Below are positions 1-8,261 of a stretch of 16,260 bases of DNA, piece by piece. The notes under the pieces are model-generated. The model worked only from the letters and a program-made list of their open reading frames with translations, did not search any database and was not told the origin of the DNA. Position 1 is the stretch's first letter, and each line of letters opens with the position of its first letter. The translations under genes and the position numbers were made by a program. This DNA comes from Mucilaginibacter sp. UBA5151 (lineage in GTDB: Bacteria; Bacteroidota; Bacteroidia; Sphingobacteriales; Sphingobacteriaceae): assembly GCA_002413785.1 (NCBI GenBank), contig DHXR01000005.1, forward strand, positions 1 through 16,260, read 5' to 3'.

Positions 1-1207
1 TCAGAAAATAAAGCCCCAAAGGCATATGAAAACTGCAGCAAAATTCCCATTCACTTGTTGTTCCAAATATTGCGATAGGACCGGCTACGTCGACATCATA
101 TTGTTTCATTCCAGCGCCACCGTTTGAAGTTAGCTCGCCAATGTATTGGTTTTCAAGTAGCCGCTCGGCCATATCCAGATAACGCGTCTGGCCGGTCCAA
201 CGCCAAAGCCCTAAATTAAAACGCAGCCAGTCTGATTCGCCGCAGCCTTCGCTGATCTGATATGATTTATACCAGTGCTCCCCCACGCCGCCTGATTCCC
301 ATACGAAACCATTCGCCATTGCATTTTCCCATTTGGCAACTGCCTCAGCCAGGTAGGCACGCCTGCCGGTTACCGCATAAAGATCTAAAATACTGCGCCA
401 TGCACAAAGGTTACCATGACTATGATCAATCGGCAGCGCATCAAACTTTTTAAACCACTCTGCCATGCGTTCTGCCTGATGAAGATAACGTTCCTGGCCG
501 GTCGCCTTGTAAAGCATAACCAATCCTTCTATTGCAGGAAAATAGCAACAAGAATAACCATCTCCATAATTACCCGTTGCACGAAACTCGGCCTCCCGGG
601 CAGGCGAGCAAAGCTGATCGCCTGTATTGACATAGAAATCCCCCAGACGCTGGGCCGACGCAAGTAATTTCTGATTGTGCAGTTTAACCGCTGCTGTTAC
701 CAGGCCTACCAATAGCCGCGCATTTCCCCATAACATCGTAATTTCCGGGGAAAGTGTCTTCATCGGTTTATTTGCATCAAAATTCACCCCAAAATGGCCG
801 TCTGCCTGCTGATAATCAGTAATAGCTTTCACCGCTGCCGGTAATGTCGCTGCAGGCAAAAGCTGCCCAGAAGGACTGGTAAGTACGCCCAATTCCAGAA
901 ACCGTCCAGATGCATCCCCGCTGTAATTGGTAAATATCCGGTCAAATTTTAACGAAACATCCGCTAGCAACCACTCCAGCGTATATGGCGCGCGATTCAG
1001 ACGCTCAACCCCCCGCTGAAACGACTGACCCAAAGAACCTCCGAAAGTAACTTTGTCTGGATCAGCCAATGAAATAACCGGCCACTGGGGGCTCGTCGCT
1101 TCGCCCCGGGTAAAGGCGCTGGCAAGCACCGAAGTTTTGCTCTTTTGGCCATACGCGCTGACTGATATTACAAGGAATAAAAAAATAAATGCTCTTAATA
1201 TTTTCAT
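1..1207 (-). CDS. GH127/DUF1680-like zinc-thiol glycosidase (beta-L-arabinofuranosidase family), partial
   Basis: An open frame starts at ATG 1207 and runs off the left edge, so about 402 N-terminal residues are visible and the C-terminus is missing. Residues 1-21 form a signal peptide (MKILRAFIFLFLVISVSAYG, then Gln). The body has (alpha/alpha)-barrel character, with repeats ending in 'Y.ATGQERYL'-like turns. Known GH127 enzymes use a Zn-bound cysteine nucleophile held by one Glu and three Cys, with a Glu acid/base two residues before the first Cys. The same pattern is readable here: E304, E320-x-C322 and C390-C391 (in EFCC). Glu-to-Cys spacing is 18, as I recall for the Bifidobacterium enzyme HypBA1. 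It is likely a periplasmic exo-glycosidase, probably the last gene of the mannan operon but separated by 385 bp. The substrate is unknown: the family includes beta-L-arabinofuranosidases and other activities. The superfamily call is fairly sure; the exact GH number (127, 146 or a relative) is not. Confidence 0.72.
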   Translation of the reverse strand, partial: MKILRAFIFLFLVISVSAYGQKSKTSVLASAFTRGEATSPQWPVISLADPDKVTFGGSLGQSFQRGVERLNRAPYTLEWLLADVSLKFDRIFTNYSGDASGRFLELGVLTSPSGQLLPAATLPAAVKAITDYQQADGHFGVNFDANKPMKTLSPEITMLWGNARLLVGLVTAAVKLHNQKLLASAQRLGDFYVNTGDQLCSPAREAEFRATGNYGDGYSCCYFPAIEGLVMLYKATGQERYLHQAERMAEWFKKFDALPIDHSHGNLCAWRSILDLYAVTGRRAYLAEAVAKWENAMANGFVWESGGVGEHWYKSYQISEGCGESDWLRFNLGLWRWTGQTRYLDMAERLLENQYIGELTSNGGAGMKQYDVDVAGPIAIFGTTSEWEFCCSFHMPLGLYFL

Positions 1208-1592
1208 GTGTAAACTATTTGTTATGCTCTCTACTCTTAATATTATAATTATCACCATTTAAATAATCTGTAAGAAAACTAACTCTCTGCATTATTTTCA
1301 TTCAGCAATATATTGTTAAACTTAGCATCGTTATGCGTAATTCATAAGGGTAATTTCTTTTTCTAAATTTAGAATGGCGCACATAATCTTTACGCGTGCC
1401 CGAATAAATTTCATTTCTGCAGATATGGCTTTTTTCGGAAGAAAATACGTTCCGTATCTCACCCCGGAACGCATTTCAACATCATTAATGATATTGGATC
1501 AACTAAACCTTATAAGTAAATTGTTATAAGTTCATTTAATATTCATGGTTGGTATCAATGTATTCAGCAAAACGTATAACCACTATTATTAT
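1208..1592. other. 385-bp non-coding gap between the GH76 and GH127-like genes
   Basis: No convincing gene is seen on either strand. The stretch is AT-rich and is the largest gap in the minus-strand gene series. It contains a perfect 14-bp palindrome (TTCTAAATTTAGAA, 1361-1374) and a set of mutually exclusive 5-7-bp inverted repeats at 1436-1471. I found no full TTTG / TAnnTTTG promoter for the GH127-like gene. The nearest match to a -7 box on the minus strand is TACGTTTT at about 1568-1575, without a clear -33 partner. The gap may hold a weak terminator, attenuator or independent promoter. Confidence 0.5.
1436..1471 (-). promoter_or_regulatory. Alternative stem-loops (possible weak terminator/attenuator)
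   Basis: CGTTCCG (1448-1454) pairs with CGGAACG (1465-1471) across a 10-nt loop. The same central segment (TTCCG, 1450-1454) can instead pair with CGGAA at 1436-1440. The two stems cannot form at once. Read on the minus strand this lies after the second GH76 stop and before the GH127-like gene. The first stem is followed by TATTTTC, a poor U-tract. Function is inferred only from position and pairing. Confidence 0.3.
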
Positions 1593-2804
1593 TTATTTAT
1601 ATTTAGATAACATTGCCTGGGTTCTCTGCATCCAGGCCTGGTCAACTCCTTCAAAGTCGGTAGTGGTTTTTCCTGATCCATCCAGACCTGCGAAGTAGTA
1701 ATATCCATGGCTAACAGGATCACGATCCACCGAATTTATAGCATCAATATTTTGCTGTGCATACGTAATCCAGTTAGCGTTGTTATCGGCCTCGTAAAGC
1801 TTTATCATCGCTTGTGAACCCCACACGCACCATGCCGGATTGATCCTTGCATCAGCCGTATTAAAAATAAACACATGGTAGGTACTATTCCACAATGTGG
1901 TGTGCATGCCTGCGCCTAATGTTTGTGCCTTGGCTAAATAAGTATTATCGTTCATAACCGATGCATAAAGCAGATCAGCCTCGATCATTATAGCATTGTC
2001 ATAGGTAAACTCAGTAGTCATACGGGTGCCTGGACCTGTCCCTGTAATTTCCCAGATATACAAATTGGTTGCATTGTCATACATCGTGGTTTCTAACCAT
2101 GTTTTAACTGAATTTGCCCAATCGCGGTAAGTGGTTTGGCCGGTTATTTTATACAATCTTAGAAATAGCTGCATAGCCAGGCCGTTTGTTTGGGTAGGCT
2201 TTAAGGTTTTGTCAGTATTCCACCAAAAACCTCCCCCGAATGTGGTATCCCATTGCCCGCTTTTGATCAGCCAATTGGCACAAGCCTCAGCCGATGCTAA
2301 ATAGGCAGCCTGGGTACTGCCTGTAGTTACGTCATAGGCATCAAGGTAAACCATCCCAGTGAGTGAATTATCATCCGCATATTTGCCACCGCCTGCACCT
2401 GTGCCGTCAATATTTGCAGCTGCAAAATACCCGCCATTGGGATCGCTTGTATCCCATAGATGGCCCATCCAGTTGTAAGTATTGTTCATAGTGTTCATAT
2501 ACGATGTTTGCCCCGCCTTTACCATGGCGGCATCAGCATAAATCTGGCTTACATTATACCACTCGTAAGCTGTGCCGGTTGAGGTTGATGTATTTACTCT
2601 GTAGCTGCTATTAGTTGTCATCAAATTGCTGGCGATAAAAGCATGCGTCTCCTGCGCCTTGGTTAAATAAGCAGAAACTGTGCTTGTTTTACTTGTATCT
2701 GGCGGAGGATTAACAGGTTGTATTGATTTACTCTTGCTGCAAGATGCAGCAACTACCAGTGATAATGCAGCTAATAATCCGGATCTTAAATGTTGTATGC
2801 TCAT
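1593..2804 (-). CDS. GH76 endo-alpha-1,6-mannanase, lipoprotein
   Basis: This is a 403-aa protein of the glycoside hydrolase family 76 (alpha/alpha)6 fold, which cleaves internal alpha-1,6-mannosidic bonds. The N-terminus is a type II signal ending VAASC with the lipid-bearing Cys at residue 22. A Lys/Ser and Pro-rich linker (about 23-40) follows, which suits outer-membrane, possibly surface, display. The paired catalytic aspartates of GH76 are seen as D144-D145 in KYADDNSLTG. Other family features are GGGFWWNTD and the repeated 'LYKITGQTTYRDWA' turn. Length is normal for a single-domain GH76. The gene starts 10 bp after the first GH76 stop, so the two are surely co-transcribed. The two GH76 proteins align only in the family motifs and are not a recent duplication. 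It is a candidate for the first enzyme to attack mannan outside the cell. Confidence 0.88.
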   Translation of the reverse strand: MSIQHLRSGLLAALSLVVAASCSKSKSIQPVNPPPDTSKTSTVSAYLTKAQETHAFIASNLMTTNSSYRVNTSTSTGTAYEWYNVSQIYADAAMVKAGQTSYMNTMNNTYNWMGHLWDTSDPNGGYFAAANIDGTGAGGGKYADDNSLTGMVYLDAYDVTTGSTQAAYLASAEACANWLIKSGQWDTTFGGGFWWNTDKTLKPTQTNGLAMQLFLRLYKITGQTTYRDWANSVKTWLETTMYDNATNLYIWEITGTGPGTRMTTEFTYDNAIMIEADLLYASVMNDNTYLAKAQTLGAGMHTTLWNSTYHVFIFNTADARINPAWCVWGSQAMIKLYEADNNANWITYAQQNIDAINSVDRDPVSHGYYYFAGLDGSGKTTTDFEGVDQAWMQRTQAMLSKYK

Positions 2805-2814
2805 AATTCATTTA

Positions 2815-4032
2815 TTAATGATGCCGCCCGCTTTCCAATACGCTGAGCCTTGCATACAATTCTGCAATGCAGGCTTCGTCAAGCAACCATTTTGGTTTTT
2901 TCATTTGCACTGGATCATTTGTCCAGTTATTGGTTAAAAATCCATACTGGTCCCGCGTATTTTGCCAGGCATAATCCAGGTCTTTATTAATGGTAGCGAT
3001 ATAGCGGTAATTGCCATCAACATGATACAATTCTTCGTATCCCTTGAATAATACGGTTAAGAACCAGGGAAGATCACCCATTATATTTAAATTCGGGCCA
3101 TGCTTTTCATTACTGAAATGCTGATAGGCTCCTTTTGCTATGAATTCAGCCTCATCCAAATACTTTTTCTCATTGGTAAATTGGTATAAAAGCACCGAAG
3201 CCTGCAACATAGAACCGGTATTGTAAGTATAATATGTTTTGTTAACTGTGCCGTCTGCTGTTTTTTTGTCATTCCAATAAACCCCATTCGGATCGCCCAG
3301 GTTAGCTTTCATCCAGTCATAAAAGCGGGTGCCCCATTTTAGATAATATGGGTCTTTTGTAGCTTTATACAATTTAAGGGCAACCAGCATATCCATGCCA
3401 TTGCTGCAAGCCGGTTTCATGTCATGATGACCCTCTACCCAGTACACTCCTCCTCCGAGCTGATCGCTCCATCCGCTTAGGATGAATTTAAAAACTACCT
3501 TAGCCCTCGATAAGTAAACCAGGTTTTTAGTGTTAAAATAAGCCTCCATATATTCAATACCCACCAGGCCGTTATCATCATAATAACGGTCGTCTTTTTC
3601 AAAACGCGAAGGATAAGCCTGGTAGCCAATTGGCGAACGGGTGGTATCCCGGTATGCTTCCATCCCTGTTGACACACTATCGAGGTACGGCAAATACTTT
3701 CTCCGCTCAGAAGGAATCGTCAACAATACATTGGTAACCGAAAACACCCCCGAAAATGGCCACAGGAAACTCACCTCTTTCGTTTTCACCTTATCTCCCT
3801 GGAAGTAATTGAGCGAGCCAGTTTTATAGGAGGGAAAAAACTCAGAGAATAAACCCTGGTAAGCCTGGACACGGTAATGAAGCCAGATATCAGCATACAT
3901 CTTTTCTGCCCGGTGCAGGTATTCTTTTGAGCGTTTGTTTTGCTGCGCAACAGCACTTTTGGTACCGGAACACAGGAAAATCCCCGTAAGGCAAAACACT
4001 ATTAATTTTATTTTGGAAAATCCCTTGTTCAT
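2815..4032 (-). CDS. GH76 endo-alpha-1,6-mannanase, secreted/periplasmic
   Basis: This 405-aa GH76 family protein carries a type I signal peptide (about residues 1-29, cleavage likely at AVA|QQ) and has no lipobox in the expected place. A periplasmic or released enzyme is therefore expected, unlike the lipoprotein encoded just downstream. The catalytic aspartate pair is D152-D153 in YYDDNGLVGIEY. GGGVYWVEG and a C-terminal tryptophan-rich segment also fit the family. It lies 30 bp after the GH92 stop and 10 bp before the next gene, inside the same operon. Its likely role is to shorten alpha-1,6-manno-oligosaccharides imported by the SusCD pair before GH92 trims them. GH76 also contains transglycosylating members (fungal Dfg5/Dcw1), but the locus argues for hydrolysis. 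Confidence 0.86.
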   Translation of the reverse strand: MNKGFSKIKLIVFCLTGIFLCSGTKSAVAQQNKRSKEYLHRAEKMYADIWLHYRVQAYQGLFSEFFPSYKTGSLNYFQGDKVKTKEVSFLWPFSGVFSVTNVLLTIPSERRKYLPYLDSVSTGMEAYRDTTRSPIGYQAYPSRFEKDDRYYDDNGLVGIEYMEAYFNTKNLVYLSRAKVVFKFILSGWSDQLGGGVYWVEGHHDMKPACSNGMDMLVALKLYKATKDPYYLKWGTRFYDWMKANLGDPNGVYWNDKKTADGTVNKTYYTYNTGSMLQASVLLYQFTNEKKYLDEAEFIAKGAYQHFSNEKHGPNLNIMGDLPWFLTVLFKGYEELYHVDGNYRYIATINKDLDYAWQNTRDQYGFLTNNWTNDPVQMKKPKWLLDEACIAELYARLSVLESGRHH

Positions 4033-4062
4033 CTCGTTTATGTCTTATTAAAAAAACCTTGT

Positions 4063-6438
4063 TTACTGAACAGACGGAGGCGGAACTTTGATACCCCAAG
4101 CCTCATTGGGCTTGTTGCCCATTGTAAATACCATTTTACCGCCTTGCATTAACTCATCCCGGTACAACCAGCAATTATTTAACCGTTTGCCATTAAACTG
4201 AACTGACTGTACGTAAACGTTTTCTTTTGAGTTGTTTTTTGCTTCGATAACTAATTGTTTATGACTACCCAATGCGATGGTGGCTTTGTCAAACATGGGA
4301 CTGCCCAGCTCAACGATAGGTTTTGCATCGGTAAAGCCTTTCACATCAAATAAACCAAGTGCCGTCATTACATACCATGATCCTAATTGCCCCTGATCTT
4401 CATCCTGGCCATAGCCGTAACCATGAATTGGCTCGATGCCATAAAATTCATCACAGATCATTCTTGTCCATTTTTGTGTCAGCCATGGTTTACCCGAAAA
4501 ATTAAACAACCAGCTAATGTGCAAGCTTGGTTCGTTGCCATGGTTATAAATTGACGTGATCCCGGCAAAAGCATTGATTGTCTTTCCACCCCCGAAACCA
4601 TCTTTTTCGGATTTTTTAAAAATATCGTCCAGGTTATTATTGAAATAATCTTTACCCTGGGCTGCAATTAATGCTTCCGGATTTTGAGGAACGTAAAAAG
4701 TGTACTGCATGGCGTTGCCTTCCTGGTACCCTCGCCAGGGCGCATACGGATCAAACTTGTCTATAAATGTACCATCTGCTTTTTTGGGTTCAATAAGTTT
4801 GTTGGCCGGATTATACAGGTACCGCCAGCCATTGGAATATTTTATCAGCCTTTGATAATCTTCCTTCATCCCTAATTTCTTTGCCATTTGAGCTGCCGCA
4901 AAGGCGCTAAAGCTGTATTCCAGTGTATGTGAGGCTGAAAAGTCAGAGCCGGTAGTGTCCGTTACGAAGTTTCTCCCGTCACCTTCTAAAAAAGGGACGT
5001 AGCCATATTTGGTAAATGCCTTCACATCCATTTTGCCTGACCCGACAGGCCTCTTTTTCCAGCCCAGTTCATTTGCTTTAACTGCATTGTAAGCTAAATT
5101 TATATCGTAGTCCCGTATTCCTGCCTGGTAGGCGGCAGCAATGGTTAAGCCCACGAAATTAGTTCCCACTCCCGATACATATTCACTATTGGCAATGCCA
5201 TCTCCAAACCATCCCTTATCCTTGTATAACTGCAATTGTGTATGAATAAAATCTTCATAGCTTTTTGGATAGGATAAAGACCACAATTGGGTTAAATCCC
5301 AATAAGCGCCCCAAATCGCATCGGTATTAATGAAATCATAATTTGGTTTTCCGAAGGCATTGGTTTGCAATTGCCCCACTAAACCACCATATTTAGGGTA
5401 GGCCCCATTCACGTCACTTGCAATGCCGCGACCTAACAGGGCGTGAAAAAGCCCGGTATAAAATTTAACTTTATTGGTATCGTCTTTCCCTTCTACATAA
5501 ATTTTGCCGAGCTCCCGTTGCCAGGTTTGCTGCGCTTTTGTTTTAGCTTGCTCAAATGAGAGGCCGCTTGCTTCTGTTTGTGAATTTAATTTAGCGTTGG
5601 CTGTTGAAGTGTAAGACAACCCCACTTTGATTTCGATGGCTTCATTTTGAGTTGTTTTATAATCCAGGAATAAACCCGCGCCTTTTCCATTAGCCGACGC
5701 TGATGTTTGCTGTATCCCCTTTGCTGTAAACGAACCTACGTTATCCGGTTTTTTACTGACCTCACCATAGAAATACATATTTACCTTACCATCAGGGTCA
5801 TATAATTTTACATATTTAGGATAGGTAAATACAAATCCCTCAAAATGAGTATCATCAATCATTTTGATCCCGGCATCAACAACCGGCCCGCTTTCGCCCT
5901 GTACATTCCCGATATCAAGGATAATGTGCGAGTAATCGTTTTTTGGGAAAGTATAACGGTGGAAACCAACCCTTTTTGTCGCAGTTAGCTCAGCGGTGAT
6001 GTTATAATCATCCAGCAAAACTTTGTAGTAGCCCGGTTCGGCAATTTGATTTTTACGGTCGAAATGTGAACGGTACCCACTGTTAGGTGTGTCCAAACCT
6101 CCGGGTTTTACTTTTAATTCTCCTGTGGTGGGCATAAAGCTTACCCCACCAACCTGCCACTCGTGGAAGTGAACAAAGCCTTCGATGGAATTCTGACGGG
6201 TATCATACCCTACAGCTTCCCAGCCCTGGTCATTTCCATAATGCCCGTTTGTTGATGGGGCCAGCTTGGCCATACCGCCCGGTACTGCAGCCGGTGTATA
6301 AAAGAACCACCGGCTGTGCGCAGTACCAATATTTGGATCCACATATTTTAACACATTTTGACCTCTGATCCCACACGAACACAAAAGCAATGTGCAGATT
6401 AAAATTGTATGGACGTTTTTTAAGCGGTATATTTTCAT
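4063..6438 (-). CDS. GH92 exo-alpha-mannosidase (divergent subgroup)
   Basis: This 791-aa protein matches the calcium-dependent, inverting exo-alpha-mannosidase family GH92. The N-terminal beta-sandwich opens with YVDPNIGTAHSRWFF and the (alpha/alpha)6 domain follows. Key motifs are EGNAMQYTF (E573, in the position of the catalytic acid), GNEPSLH at 634-640, and YGQDEDQGQLGSWYV, where D679 and D681 match the D-x-D base pair. Most GH92 proteins I recall read GNEPSHH, and open with a GHGHTFPGA / GFSHTH type N-terminal region. Here these are GNEPSLH, HSRWFFYTPAAVPGG and GFVHFHEWQVGG, so the linkage specificity may differ from the usual alpha-1,2 enzymes. Residues 1-22 end in LCSC, which fits a lipoprotein (Cys22), though cleavage near GQ (27-28) is possible. 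It probably acts in the periplasm on oligosaccharides. It lies 36 bp after the susD stop. Confidence 0.9.
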   Translation of the reverse strand: MKIYRLKNVHTILICTLLLCSCGIRGQNVLKYVDPNIGTAHSRWFFYTPAAVPGGMAKLAPSTNGHYGNDQGWEAVGYDTRQNSIEGFVHFHEWQVGGVSFMPTTGELKVKPGGLDTPNSGYRSHFDRKNQIAEPGYYKVLLDDYNITAELTATKRVGFHRYTFPKNDYSHIILDIGNVQGESGPVVDAGIKMIDDTHFEGFVFTYPKYVKLYDPDGKVNMYFYGEVSKKPDNVGSFTAKGIQQTSASANGKGAGLFLDYKTTQNEAIEIKVGLSYTSTANAKLNSQTEASGLSFEQAKTKAQQTWQRELGKIYVEGKDDTNKVKFYTGLFHALLGRGIASDVNGAYPKYGGLVGQLQTNAFGKPNYDFINTDAIWGAYWDLTQLWSLSYPKSYEDFIHTQLQLYKDKGWFGDGIANSEYVSGVGTNFVGLTIAAAYQAGIRDYDINLAYNAVKANELGWKKRPVGSGKMDVKAFTKYGYVPFLEGDGRNFVTDTTGSDFSASHTLEYSFSAFAAAQMAKKLGMKEDYQRLIKYSNGWRYLYNPANKLIEPKKADGTFIDKFDPYAPWRGYQEGNAMQYTFYVPQNPEALIAAQGKDYFNNNLDDIFKKSEKDGFGGGKTINAFAGITSIYNHGNEPSLHISWLFNFSGKPWLTQKWTRMICDEFYGIEPIHGYGYGQDEDQGQLGSWYVMTALGLFDVKGFTDAKPIVELGSPMFDKATIALGSHKQLVIEAKNNSKENVYVQSVQFNGKRLNNCWLYRDELMQGGKMVFTMGNKPNEAWGIKVPPPSVQ

Positions 6439-6474
6439 TTTATATTATTTGATTAACAATAGCCTTTTTAATGT

Positions 6475-8229
6475 TTATGGTATAGGGTTTTGAACTAAAA
6501 CCGGCACGCCATTTACTGCGCTTTGATCAATTTCACTTTGCGGAATAGGGAAATATTCTGCTTTCCCTTTTTCAAAACTGGTGCCCTTCAATAATGAAAA
6601 CTTTTGAGATTCATGCGGTATAAAAACTGTATTTAGTTCGTAGTCGGCGGTCCCCCAGCGCACCAGGTCATAAAAACGATGGCCTTCCATCGCAAGTTCT
6701 ATTTTCCGTTCAAACTGCACATAAGTCCTGGCATTAGCTTGTCCCTGTGTGGTAAAGAAGCCCGCAGGGTAGTTTTTTACAACATAATTTGCAGCCGGTG
6801 AGCCGTCAGGATTAGTTACAAACCCTGCCGGGTTTGCAGCCCTTGTTCTGATCATGTTTACATAAGTTTCGGCCTGGTCAAGGCTGCCGACTTCCACCTC
6901 GCATTCAGCAGCCATAAGTATAACATCAGACAAACGCATAATGGTAAGGTTAACACTGGTCAGGTTGCCCCATGAAGCATCCGTCATGCTTGCAGTCAGG
7001 CTTTTATAATACGCTGTTTTTTTACCTATATAAGGACCGCCAAAACTCTGATCAGCTATCCAGCTATATCCTGGCATTGGGCCCCAGTCCAGATAAGGGA
7101 TCCCTCTTCTTCCCACCGTCCAGTCCAGGCGTGGGTCTAATGGCTGGCTGGTAGGAGTAAAAGGCTGGCTTGATAATATGCCCTCATCGTTCGGCACATC
7201 TGCATTGTTAAAGTTAACAGGATCAGGAAGCCCTGTTACTGCATCCGTTTTAAAAGAGTTAACCAAGCTATAGGTGGGCTGAAACCATCCACAGCATCCT
7301 CCGGGTGCATTAGCGCCTGAAGGAAAATTCAACGCATCGCCTAAGTTGGCATCGCTGCCGCTTGATCCGTCGTTTGCTGAAAACTGACAGGTAAATATGG
7401 CTTCATTACCATTGCGCGGACCATAAAAGTTATCGGAGAATTTTGCATTCAAAGCGTACTTTGCACCACTTGCAGTTACACCATTGTTTATTACGTCCGT
7501 AAACAATGGTGTAGCTTGACTAAACTTTTGCTCAAACATATAAGCTTTAGCGAGGAATGCTTCAGCGGCATATTTGTTGGCACGTGCAATCTGTGGCTGT
7601 GTTGCCGGCAGATTTGTCATGGCATATTTAAAATCAGCCTCAATTTTCGGCCATATATTTATGGTATTGGAAACATGCCAGTTACGATTGGTATAATCCA
7701 TTGTTTCATCTATATAAGGGACATTATTAAAATTCTTCTTTAAGTCGAAATAATAGTGCCCCCTTAAGAACCTGGCTTCAGCCCCAATTTCCGTTGTATC
7801 GGCAGTACTCATATCTTTTGCCAATTTCAAAACGCGTAAAATTTCGTTACAGCGCAATACACCCTCATATCTTGCATTCCATAATACCGGCTCATAAGTG
7901 CTTGTGGGAACATATTTCCATGTTTCCAGTTCTTGCATGTCCGGAGCATTATCGCTTGGAGTTGACCCCTTATTGCCATCGCCCCCTACCATGCTGCCCC
8001 ATATCCAATTATCAGGACTTGATTCAACGTTACCGCTTACACCGCCAACGCCGTCAAGTAATGAATAGGCGCCGATTAAAAGACTGTTAACCCCGGTTTT
8101 GTTCGCCAGTAAGCTTTCATCTACTGCCCCGCTGGGCTGAATATTCACAAAGCTCTTTTTGCAGGAATAGATCGCTACCACCAATAGCACTGCAATGATG
8201 GCGATGAATTTATAATTTAACTTTTTCAT
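6475..8229 (-). CDS. SusD/RagB-family glycan-binding lipoprotein
   Basis: This 584-aa protein is the surface lipoprotein partner of the neighbouring SusC transporter and captures oligosaccharides over its pore. Residues 1-23 are a lipoprotein signal (KFIAIIAVLLVVAIYSC; Cys23). The N-terminal helical repeats include ARFLRGHYYFDLKKNF, the usual TPR-like region of the family. The C-terminal signature FERKIELAMEGHRFYDL is followed by VRWG (within 505-526). The end PIPQSEID is also typical. Length is slightly above the 500-560 common in the family. It starts 32 bp after the susC stop, the standard SusC-SusD arrangement. The ligand is inferred to be alpha-mannan oligosaccharides from the GH92/GH76 genes that follow; nothing in SusD itself tells the sugar. 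Confidence 0.95.
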   Translation of the reverse strand: MKKLNYKFIAIIAVLLVVAIYSCKKSFVNIQPSGAVDESLLANKTGVNSLLIGAYSLLDGVGGVSGNVESSPDNWIWGSMVGGDGNKGSTPSDNAPDMQELETWKYVPTSTYEPVLWNARYEGVLRCNEILRVLKLAKDMSTADTTEIGAEARFLRGHYYFDLKKNFNNVPYIDETMDYTNRNWHVSNTINIWPKIEADFKYAMTNLPATQPQIARANKYAAEAFLAKAYMFEQKFSQATPLFTDVINNGVTASGAKYALNAKFSDNFYGPRNGNEAIFTCQFSANDGSSGSDANLGDALNFPSGANAPGGCCGWFQPTYSLVNSFKTDAVTGLPDPVNFNNADVPNDEGILSSQPFTPTSQPLDPRLDWTVGRRGIPYLDWGPMPGYSWIADQSFGGPYIGKKTAYYKSLTASMTDASWGNLTSVNLTIMRLSDVILMAAECEVEVGSLDQAETYVNMIRTRAANPAGFVTNPDGSPAANYVVKNYPAGFFTTQGQANARTYVQFERKIELAMEGHRFYDLVRWGTADYELNTVFIPHESQKFSLLKGTSFEKGKAEYFPIPQSEIDQSAVNGVPVLVQNPIP

Positions 8230-8261
8230 GTGTTTAATATTTCAAAATCAACAATTATTAA

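Noticed and set aside
262..667. Two overlapping plus-strand open frames (63 and 83 codons)
   Set aside because: Both lie opposite the GH127-like gene, which has a signal peptide and catalytic motifs on the minus strand.
1053..1262. 69-codon plus-strand frame across the start of the GH127-like gene
   Set aside because: Most of it is antisense to the signal-peptide end of that gene. There is no ribosome site and the tail is low-complexity Ile-rich.
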